NCBI GenBank assembly: GCA_027336345.1
Contig: DAHWFZ010000092.1
Span: 1 to 6,795 of the forward strand
Direction of reading: 5' to 3'
Length of the DNA stretch: 6,795 nucleotides
Origin: Candidatus Wolfebacteria bacterium
GTDB taxonomy: Bacteria; Patescibacteriota; Minisyncoccia; UBA6257; UBA9933
Below the pieces are notes generated by a model. That model was not told where the DNA came from. It ran no database searches and saw only the letters and a program-made list of their open reading frames with translations. Shown piece by piece: positions 1 to 4,769 of the stretch (position 1 is the first letter of the stretch; each line of letters starts with the position of its first letter). The position numbers and the translations under genes were made by a program.

Positions 1-300
1 CGCGCCGCTGGAAACATTGCCTGCCACAATGGTCTGGGTGCTGGCTCCGGAAAATGCCGTATTTTGCGTAGTGCCATCGTTAAATCTGACGCCTCCGGTG
101 GTAAAAATAGTTCCGCTTGCCGAAAGCGAATACGCCGGAGTGGATGTGCCTATGCCGATATTGCCGTTATAATAAAAAAGAGCGTTACTATTGCTCCCCG
201 CCGGCGGATTCCCGTTCGGGTTAGTCCATGCAAATGTTATAAAAAAAGAAGTGGATAGCCCAACTATAGCAAATAAAGTTATAATTAAATATTTACGCAT
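1..300 (-). CDS. Secreted surface/tail-fibre-like protein, N-terminal 100 residues (partial)
   Basis: The frame is open without a stop from an ATG at 298-300 to the left edge, so the 3' end lies outside the window. Residues 1-24 are a lysine/arginine start followed by a hydrophobic stretch (LIITLFAIVGL...FFITFA), read as a signal peptide. A proline/glycine/asparagine-rich linker follows (residues 26-40), then YNGNIGIGTSTPAYSLSASG (44-63) and VRFNDGTTQNTAF (71-83). The NIGIGTSTP...G...RFxDGTTQ pattern is known from long extracellular fibre, adhesin and phage tail-like proteins that are abundant in Parcubacteria-type genomes. The protein is therefore probably exported and surface-exposed; its partner is unknown. 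No clear Shine-Dalgarno sequence precedes the ATG, and the upstream 36 bp are AT-rich up to a REP-like unit. The class call is fairly firm; exact function cannot be given from this fragment. Confidence 0.8.
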   Translation of the reverse strand, partial: MRKYLIITLFAIVGLSTSFFITFAWTNPNGNPPAGSNSNALFYYNGNIGIGTSTPAYSLSASGTIFTTGGVRFNDGTTQNTAFSGASTQTIVAGNVSSGA

Positions 301-336
301 TTTGATAATTTCTAATTTTCAATTTTTAATTTTATT

Positions 337-423
337 AGATTCTTCGGGGTACCTCAGAATGACGCGCTTTATATGTCATTCTGAGCAAGGTATTTTGTCA
401 TCCTGACGTACTCGGAAGGATCT
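337..423. repeat. REP-like repeat cluster, left side of the GIY-YIG gene
   Basis: Three units of the GTCATYCTGAG...GAAGRATCT family occur here. Unit 337-363 is inverted (reads AGATTCTTCGG...CAGAATGAC on plus). A truncated forward unit starts at 375 (GTCATTCTGAGCAAGG). A full forward unit occupies 397-423. The gap from the ATGAC end at 363 to the GTCAT start at 375 is 11 nt, and the two forward starts are 22 nt apart. The same distances recur in the clusters at 722-952 and 6034-6154. The last unit ends 2 nt before the stop codon of the GIY-YIG gene. Confidence 0.85.
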
Positions 424-748
424 CTTTATAACCCTTCGGATAAATCATTGAATTTAGGATTGATATTTTTTATTAAATCTATTTTTTTACTCCTTACCCA
501 TCCTTTAATTTTCTTTTCGGCGCTTATAGCTTCCGCGGGACTATTAAATATTTCATAAAAAACTACCTTATTAACATTATACTTTTTTGTGAATCCATCC
601 GCCAGTTTATTTTTATGTTCAAATATTCTTCTTTTTAAATCATTAGTCACTCCGGTATATAAAACAGCATTACTCTTATTTGTCATAATATAAACATAAA
701 AATATTTGCTCATGGATTCATAGATTCTTCGGAGTACCTCAGAATGAC
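397..748 (-). mobile_element. Candidate REP-bounded GIY-YIG cassette
   Basis: A full forward REP-like unit (397-423) and a full inverted unit (722-748) bracket the GIY-YIG gene with 2 nt on one side and 8 nt on the other. Compared as terminal inverted repeats they match at 23 of 27 positions, with GTCAT/ATGAC ends facing outward. This is the same architecture as the gene-free pairs at 822-878, 890-952, 3001-3063, 5588-5660 and 6056-6117, except that the loop holds a gene. Calling it a mobile element is inference by analogy with RAYT/REPIN and MITE systems. No target-site duplication is evident because the flanks are further repeat copies. Confidence 0.45.
426..713 (-). CDS. GIY-YIG nuclease family protein (YhbQ/UPF0213-like)
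   Basis: This 95-residue protein is close to the usual length of single-domain GIY-YIG proteins. The N-terminal signature is visible as YVYIM (residues 6-10, GIY equivalent) and LYTGVT (18-23, YIG equivalent). It is followed by the basic NDLKRRIFEHK helix (24-34), with conserved Arg28/29 and Glu32, and by the family's AEKKIKGWVRSKKIDLI helix (65-81). The fold cuts or nicks DNA; a specific substrate cannot be read from sequence. The start is the first ATG matching the family N-terminus, with no Shine-Dalgarno sequence in front because the REP unit 722-748 ends 8 nt upstream. The C-terminus FNDLSEGL stops 2 nt from the other REP unit. The gene is isolated from any operon partner. The fold is firm; a role in moving the flanking repeats is inference. 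A housekeeping repair role is the alternative. Confidence 0.9.
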   Translation of the reverse strand: MSKYFYVYIMTNKSNAVLYTGVTNDLKRRIFEHKNKLADGFTKKYNVNKVVFYEIFNSPAEAISAEKKIKGWVRSKKIDLIKNINPKFNDLSEGL

Positions 749-952
749 GAGCGCGGGCGCGGATTCTTCGGAAATACCTCAGAATGACGCGCTTTGTTTG
801 TCATCCTGAGCAAAGCGTTCCGTCATCCTGAGCCCAACGAAGGATCTCCTTGGATTCTTCGGAGTACCTCAGAATGACGTACTTTGCGCGTCATCCTGAG
901 CAAAACGAAGGATCTCATACGACACAGATTCTTCCGAGTACGTCAGAATGAC
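722..952. repeat. REP-like/REPIN-like array
   Basis: Seven unit copies lie in 231 bp. Inverted: 722-748, 761-788, 852-878, 926-952. Forward: truncated 800-821, full 822-847, full 890-915. Two head-to-head pairs can form hairpins: 822-847 with 852-878 (4-nt loop) and 890-915 with 926-952 (10-nt loop). Gaps between an ATGAC end and the next GTCAT are 11 nt at 789-799 and 879-889, with similar sequences (GCGCTTTGTTT, GTACTTTGCGC). The array lies downstream of the ligase gene (1003-2961, minus), so the 890-952 hairpin could terminate or protect that transcript. No coding capacity is apparent. Confidence 0.88.
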
Positions 953-955
953 AAG

Positions 956-994
956 TGTTTTAATGTTCTACTGTTTTAATGTTCTATTGTTTTT
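956..994. repeat. Short 16-bp tandem repeat
   Basis: The 16-bp unit TGTTTTAATGTTCTAC (956-971) is repeated at 972-987 with one difference at its last base, followed by a partial third copy (988-994, TGTTTTT). It sits between the REP array and the stop codon of the ligase gene. It looks like a slippage-generated minisatellite in the 3' untranslated region; no function is visible. Confidence 0.7.
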
Positions 995-1002
995 ACTTTT
1001 TC

Positions 1003-2961
1003 CTAGTTCCCGTTTATCAACGGATTAATTCTGCTGTCCTGGGGCCAATATTGCAAAATAATTTTTGCCATATCCTTAGCCGCGGCTTCATCGCCGTGGA
1101 GCCTGTAAAGATCAAATAAATTATAGAGAGACAGCGGGACTTTTGGCCCGGCTTCCTTGGCTTTAAGGAAATAATCAAGGGCTTTTTGATAATCCTCTTC
1201 GCGGTGGAAACGCTGCCAAGCCACTTCATAAATGCTTGCCATAGGCAGCAAATGCCGCAAATCAGTATTGTCTATTTTGGGCTCAATGTAGTTTATAAGC
1301 TCCCTTGTAACTTCCTCGGGCTGGTTCGGCTGGCTGGAAATAATTCCAGCGATATTTCCGATCAAAAACTTAGTTACCTCCTCATCGCCAACCGGCGAAG
1401 GAATGCCGTAAACATTGTCGTATTGCTTTTCAAAATCCTGGACTGTCTTGATGTTGCCGGCATTCGCGTTAACATCCACATAAGCTTTTGCCCTTTGGTA
1501 CGGCAGCACGCCTCCCCAGATTGCCGCGTAAAAAGAGACAACAATTCCGGCAACCGCGATATATTTTACGCTTTCTCCAACCTCATTGTGCTTTTTCTGA
1601 GCAGCATGTTCGGGGCTAAAAATATAATAAGTAAAAGCAAAAAACATAAAAAGATTAATGTAGGTGGGCAAAACATCAAAAAGCACTATGCCCTGGATCA
1701 GATAAGCAATCGGCAAAACAAATATAAGCGCGCGAGCGGATAGCGGCAATTTTGAGAATCTTGTTTCATCCGCGTCAATCCGCTGGTCTTTATCCGTTTT
1801 TATCCGTGTCCTAAAAATCAAATAATAAAAAGCCGCAAACATTGAAGCATACGCGAGAAAACCCAAAATCCCCGTCTCGGACAAATAATCCAGGACAATG
1901 TCGTGAGCCCTGTCAAACCACGCTCCAAACTGAGTCGGAGGAGTGTAATAAGCAGTATTGAAATTCATATCAAAAACAGTCAGGAAATTTTCCGGACCGT
2001 ATCCCAGCAGCGGCCTGGATTTAAAACCATCCCACGCCATTTTCCAAATTACGGTACGGTCGTGAAAAGTCTGTGTTGTAATTGAGATATTAAAAATTCT
2101 GGCAAAAGGAAGCTTTTGGATATCCGCCGAGTTTTTGAAAAAAATGCCGGCTCCAAAAAGCAAAACAACGGCTACCGCCAATGCGGCAAGAGTTTTTCGG
2201 AATTTTTTCCCGGCAAATACCAGATAAACCAGAAATATAAATCCCGCGCCGACCAACCCAACCATTGCCCCGCGGGTGGCAGCGGCAAAAAAACCGGCTA
2301 TAAAAGCAGCCAGAAGGGCAAATATGCCCAATGCGCCCGGGGATAGCAGTTTATGCCTGTATTGCGTAAAAAGCACGTATAAAGCGTAAAAAATTATAAA
2401 AATAAGGTATACGGCAACATACGCGGGGTTGCCGATGGTGCCTTGCAAACGATATCCCGCGGAATCAAACGAGGGGCCTACAAACCCCGCAATCTGGCGG
2501 CCGGCCTGCACTCCGTAGGCAAGCATAATAATAGCAGTGGCAAAAGAACAATAGAAAATTTTAGTCCACTGTTTTTCTTCGTTAAACATAGCGGCCAAAA
2601 GCAAAAAGAAAGCGTAAAGATGCAATATCTGCAGCCCGCCTTCTCCGCGTTCAAAATTGGACCAAAAAGACATATGCGAATTCACGCCGAAAATTCCCGC
2701 CAAAATAAACACCGTAACAAAAGCGGTTACGGCAATCCCGATCGGAGACCGGAAAACTTTTTTGATGTTATCAACATATTTTCCCGCCTCCTGTTTGGAA
2801 TTCGCCAAAATCCCCATTAAAAAGAACGCCAGCGCCAAATCAACCGCGATCCGAAACCACGCGTATTTGCCGACTATAAAAGGAAAGATAGTTGAAACCG
2901 AAACAATCGCCATAGCAAAAACCGAAACGTAGAGAAAAAATTTTGATAGTTTAAATAGCAT
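1003..2961 (-). CDS. O-antigen ligase/polymerase-like membrane protein (Wzy_C family) with C-terminal TPR-like tail
   Basis: This 652-residue protein has about 12-13 hydrophobic segments, clustered at residues 8-275 and 365-486. Between them a large extracytoplasmic loop carries the Wzy_C/O-antigen ligase signature. Visible motifs are TRGAMVG (229-235, conserved Arg230), SRPLLGYGPENF (315-326) and RAHDIVLDYLSETGILGF (351-368) with His353, Glu362 and the glycines. Enzymes of this class transfer or polymerise undecaprenyl-linked glycans on the outer face of the membrane. After the last membrane segment a soluble tail (about 490-652) ends in a helical pair, YQKALDYFLKAKEAGP...LSLYNLFDLYRLHGDEAAAKDM, resembling TPR repeats; such a tail is common in Gram-positive-type and CPR members. 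No glycosyltransferase or flippase genes sit beside it. The leader contains the repeat pair 3001-3063, and no clear ribosome binding site precedes the ATG. Family confidence is high; whether it acts as ligase, Wzy polymerase or a protein-glycan transferase cannot be decided here. Confidence 0.9.
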   Translation of the reverse strand: MLFKLSKFFLYVSVFAMAIVSVSTIFPFIVGKYAWFRIAVDLALAFFLMGILANSKQEAGKYVDNIKKVFRSPIGIAVTAFVTVFILAGIFGVNSHMSFWSNFERGEGGLQILHLYAFFLLLAAMFNEEKQWTKIFYCSFATAIIMLAYGVQAGRQIAGFVGPSFDSAGYRLQGTIGNPAYVAVYLIFIIFYALYVLFTQYRHKLLSPGALGIFALLAAFIAGFFAAATRGAMVGLVGAGFIFLVYLVFAGKKFRKTLAALAVAVVLLFGAGIFFKNSADIQKLPFARIFNISITTQTFHDRTVIWKMAWDGFKSRPLLGYGPENFLTVFDMNFNTAYYTPPTQFGAWFDRAHDIVLDYLSETGILGFLAYASMFAAFYYLIFRTRIKTDKDQRIDADETRFSKLPLSARALIFVLPIAYLIQGIVLFDVLPTYINLFMFFAFTYYIFSPEHAAQKKHNEVGESVKYIAVAGIVVSFYAAIWGGVLPYQRAKAYVDVNANAGNIKTVQDFEKQYDNVYGIPSPVGDEEVTKFLIGNIAGIISSQPNQPEEVTRELINYIEPKIDNTDLRHLLPMASIYEVAWQRFHREEDYQKALDYFLKAKEAGPKVPLSLYNLFDLYRLHGDEAAAKDMAKIILQYWPQDSRINPLINGN

Positions 2962-2977
2962 ATTCAGATAATAATTA

Positions 2978-3099
2978 CTGTGAATTACAAATTGTTTTTA
3001 GTCATCCTGAGCTTGCGAAGGATCTCAATTCAAATCAGATTCTTCGGAATACCTCAGAATGACAAAATGCCGTATTTTTGTTAATTTCGTAATTCACAG
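2978..3099. repeat. Long palindromic element: REP-like pair with conserved outer arms
   Basis: The core pair is forward 3001-3025 and inverted 3037-3063 with an 11-nt loop. Outside it, CTGTGAATTAC (2978-2988) is perfectly inverted as GTAATTCACAG (3089-3099), so the whole 122 bp forms nested inverted repeats. The right flank (3064-3099) aligns with the right flank of the pair at 5588-5660 at 28 of 36 positions. This indicates that the true element is longer than the core REP pair. It lies in the leader of the ligase gene and, if transcribed, would fold close to the start codon at 2961. Confidence 0.8.
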
Positions 3100-3151
3100 A
3101 TAATTAGTGATTAAAAATAAATAGAAATTCGAAAAATAATGGCCGCGGAAT

Positions 3152-3248
3152 TTACCCGGCAATAATTATACTGATTTTTTCTTTAACTCCCGGCAAATCT
3201 TCTTTCCATAATATCTTCCAAATATAATTTTATCTCGCGTTTAGACAT
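3152..3248 (-). pseudogene. HEPN toxin (DUF86-type) remnant with internal deletion
   Basis: An ATG at 3246-3248 overlaps the stop of the MNT gene and opens with MSKREIKLYLEDIM, matching the typical N-terminus of DUF86/HEPN ribonuclease toxins. That frame closes after 21 residues at 3183. In the next frame (+1), ending at 3152, the peptide WKEDLPGVKEKISIIIAG resembles the C-terminal helix of the same family. The first and last helices thus abut within a few codons, while the roughly 75-90 middle residues, including the family's Rx4-6H RNase motif, are absent. The gene is not expected to make an active toxin. The overlapping start codon is the usual arrangement in MNT-HEPN operons, which supports the identification. 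Family signatures are from memory; the reading frames are read directly. Confidence 0.65.
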
Positions 3249-3468
3249 AAATAGTTTCCTTTAGTATATCGTTTTTTATAACGGCTTTTAGGCCATTTTT
3301 GGAAACCAAATCAACTTCTTTCCCCAATAAATCGCACAATAATTTCTGCATTCTTATAAAATCAAAAAAACCGACAGCTTGTTCATCAAACTCAACCAAA
3401 ACATCAATATCGCTTTTTTCATTACTGTCTTCTCTTGCTATCGATCCAAAAATGCCCATATTTATCAC
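3241..3468 (-). CDS. MNT-type nucleotidyltransferase antitoxin, 3' main frame (probably frameshifted upstream)
   Basis: The 75-residue open frame begins at a GTG at 3466-3468, with an internal ATG at 3457-3459 as another option. It contains the minimal nucleotidyltransferase signature GSX10DXD exactly: Gly8-Ser9 then Asp20-Ile-Asp22, with the third acidic residue in EVDLV (Asp53). MNT proteins of this type are antitoxins that AMPylate the partner HEPN RNase; the partner remnant overlaps its stop codon (3152-3248). The frame lacks the normal N-terminal helix. That helix is encoded directly upstream in another frame (3465-3533), separated by a run of eight A on the minus strand. One extra A, or a -1 ribosomal slip there, gives a normal 97-residue protein. 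It could be a pseudogene, a slippage-expressed gene or carry an assembly error. Confidence 0.75.
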   Translation of the reverse strand: MINMGIFGSIAREDSNEKSDIDVLVEFDEQAVGFFDFIRMQKLLCDLLGKEVDLVSKNGLKAVIKNDILKETIYV

Positions 3469-3533
3469 ATGGTATTTTTTTTCAATTCCGGCATCGCCTG
3501 GCGAAGCTTTTCAATCAATTCTTCTTTTTCCAT
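3465..3533 (-). other. Out-of-frame 5' part of the MNT gene
   Basis: Starting at the ATG 3531-3533, 22 codons read MEKEELIEKLRQAMPELKK and then NTM before a TGA stop at 3465-3467. The first 19 residues form the charged N-terminal helix expected of MNT antitoxins. The homopolymer is 3475-3482 (T on plus, A on minus). With nine A instead of eight, the reading would continue as KKKYHVINMGIFGS into the main frame. The ATG at 3468-3470 overlaps TGA as ATGTGA, and the downstream GTG used by the main frame is inside it, so termination-reinitiation is also conceivable. Confidence 0.7.
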
Positions 3534-3539
3534 TTAAAA

Positions 3540-3567
3540 ATTTTACCATTATTTTTAATTATTTCAA
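3540..3567 (-). promoter_or_regulatory. Candidate promoter of the MNT gene, apparently leaderless
   Basis: On the minus strand a TTGAAA (3562-3567) is followed after 16 nt by TAAAAT (3540-3545), preceded by TGG (3546-3548) as an extended -10. The usual start point about 7 nt past the -10 falls on the A of the ATG at 3533, so the transcript would have little or no leader. This fits the absence of a Shine-Dalgarno sequence. The area is AT-rich, so chance matches are possible. Confidence 0.45.
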
Positions 3568-3580
3568 ATGACAAAATCAT

Positions 3581-3785
3581 AAAACCTCCCTACCCTCCTT
3601 TGAAAGGAGGACAAGCCATACCTCACTGTCTTCCCTCTTTTGGAAGGAGGGCAAATCTTAGCTTTCCTACCTTTATAAATAAAGCGTGTCTTATCCCCCT
3701 TTAAAAGGGGGACACAGGGGGTTATTTTATAAAACCTCCCTACCCCTGCCTACCGGCAGGCAGGCCTCCTTTGAAAGGAGGGCAA
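3581..3785. repeat. CCTCC...GGAGG hairpin repeat cluster
   Basis: Four related hairpin units fill the gene-free stretch between the MNT gene and the terminator. 3581-3613 begins AAAACCTCCCTACCC, then CTCCTTTGAAAGGAG. 3632-3651 is a diverged TCCCTCTTTTGGAAGGAGGG. 3695-3711 is CCCCCTTTAAAAGGGGG followed by ACACAGGGGGTTA, in the opposite orientation. 3731-3785 repeats the first unit exactly for its first 15 bases and then carries a 20-bp palindrome before resuming. Such units are widespread intergenic repeats in candidate-phyla genomes. Apparent peptides of the PPYPPLKGG type read through them are not believable genes. Confidence 0.8.
3745..3764. repeat. 20-bp palindrome inserted in a hairpin repeat
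   Basis: CCTGCCTACCGGCAGGCAGG is self-complementary except for one mismatched pair. Comparing the host repeat (3731-3785) with its sister at 3581-3613 shows about 20 extra bases exactly here, with the sister sequence resuming on both sides. The reverse complement of this palindrome recurs at 5876-5894 (19 of 20 bases), and a variant at 5955-5974. Confidence 0.8.
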
Positions 3786-3805
3786 TGCGCAGAATGTCGC
3801 ATAAA

Positions 3806-3835
3806 TCAAAAAGAGCCCCGAAGGGCTCTTTTTGA
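3806..3835 (-). terminator. Rho-independent terminator after the peptidoglycan-binding protein gene
   Basis: A perfect 13-bp stem (TCAAAAAGAGCCC 3806-3818 with GGGCTCTTTTTGA 3823-3835) closes a 4-nt loop. On the minus strand it reads as a GC-rich stem flowing into a T run, 8 nt past the tandem stop codons of the gene ending at 3844. The flanking A/T runs make it potentially bidirectional. Confidence 0.9.
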
Positions 3836-3843
3836 TAAAATTA

Positions 3844-4740
3844 TTAGTGTGAATTTATATATGCTCTAGTTTGAGGACCAAAATAGCCTGTTGCTCTAAT
3901 GCCTATGGTTTTTTGATATTCAATAAGAGCAGATTTAGTAAAAACTCCAAAATATCCAGTTGCCCCATACGTCGATAATTTTCCAGCCGCCAACCCGCTG
4001 CCTTTAGCAATTAAAAATTTCTGTAATGCCATCACATCACTGCCACTTGAACCATACTTAAGATCCTTTGTAAAAACCACCGTTGGTTTTCCCGTTAATT
4101 GCATTAGTGAGGATGGGATACTAATACCAAGCTGTTGCGCTTTTATAATTAAAGACGATAAAATTAACTGCAAATCACTGATGCTCGGATTTGTTATCGT
4201 CGCTATTGTTGTTGGTTGCGAAGAAGTGGCAATAGCAGTTGTTGATGTTGACGAAACAGGAGCAACGTAATATCCTCCGCCACTGCCTATACTAACACTC
4301 CCCCCCACCCCCAAACGAAGGGCGGATGTAATGGGTGGATTGCAAGCAAATGAAGTGGGAGAAATCGTATAATTTGTAGATCCGCTGGTCTGAGAGATTA
4401 CCACCTGCGCTATATTGCCCGATAGGCATGTTTGCGTTATCGTTCCTCCGCCGCTGCTTGCGGAAACTGTCAAGTCGGTAGAATTAGAGTTTAAAGTAAA
4501 ACTTCCTCCTGTTGCGCTGGATATTGTTGCAATAACATTACCACTATTAGCAGTAACGCTATCAGCCACCGATCCCTTTAAAATCGTAAAAGTGACATTT
4601 GAGGAATTTAAAAAGACATATGAATTATCGCCATAAGTGACAGGAGCAGCTTTAACTTTTACAAACCCTAATAAAGCTAAAGTAAGGGCAAACCCGGCAA
4701 TAACTAGAAGCCTGCTTGTATGTGTATTTTTGTAAGCCAT
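3844..4740 (-). CDS. Secreted protein with C-terminal peptidoglycan-binding domain
   Basis: From the ATG at 4738-4740 the protein has 298 residues. Residues 1-31 form a signal peptide (MAYKNTHTSRLLVIAGFALT..., ending VKVKA). A beta-rich Ser/Thr/Gly domain follows (about 32-150) with two cysteines, Cys105 and Cys133, that could pair. A Ser/Thr-rich linker (about 155-185) leads to the C-terminal PF01471-like domain (226-298): LKYGSSGSDVMALQKFLIAKG, ATGYFGVFTKSALIEYQK and ATGYFGPQTRAYI. This domain binds peptidoglycan, so the protein is probably exported and held in the cell wall. An upstream in-frame ATG (4797) would add 19 residues before the signal peptide and overlap the previous gene; it was rejected because the signal peptide begins at the internal Met, behind a weak GGTAAAG. 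The gene lies 29 nt after the gene ending at 4770, so co-expression is likely. The role of the beta domain is unknown. Confidence 0.88.
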   Translation of the reverse strand: MAYKNTHTSRLLVIAGFALTLALLGFVKVKAAPVTYGDNSYVFLNSSNVTFTILKGSVADSVTANSGNVIATISSATGGSFTLNSNSTDLTVSASSGGGTITQTCLSGNIAQVVISQTSGSTNYTISPTSFACNPPITSALRLGVGGSVSIGSGGGYYVAPVSSTSTTAIATSSQPTTIATITNPSISDLQLILSSLIIKAQQLGISIPSSLMQLTGKPTVVFTKDLKYGSSGSDVMALQKFLIAKGSGLAAGKLSTYGATGYFGVFTKSALIEYQKTIGIRATGYFGPQTRAYINSH

Positions 4741-4769
4741 AAAATTATCTTTACCATCACAAAATATAT

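Noticed and set aside
722..952. CRISPR array
   Set aside because: Units alternate in orientation, gaps are 4-12 nt and similar to one another, and there are no unique spacers of 25-40 nt or cas genes.
1186..2932. Several plus-strand frames of 60-185 codons
   Set aside because: All are antisense shadows of the 652-codon membrane protein, which has clear hydrophobic segments and family motifs in its own frame.
3165..3170. TATAAT on the minus strand as promoter of the ligase gene
   Set aside because: No acceptable -35 at 15-19 nt, no extended -10, and it lies within the HEPN remnant; too weak to call.
3299..3704. Plus-strand frames of about 90 codons over the MNT gene and hairpin repeats
   Set aside because: They are antisense to the MNT coding sequence or translate the CCTCC/GGAGG repeats (PPYPPLKGG-type peptide); no family features.
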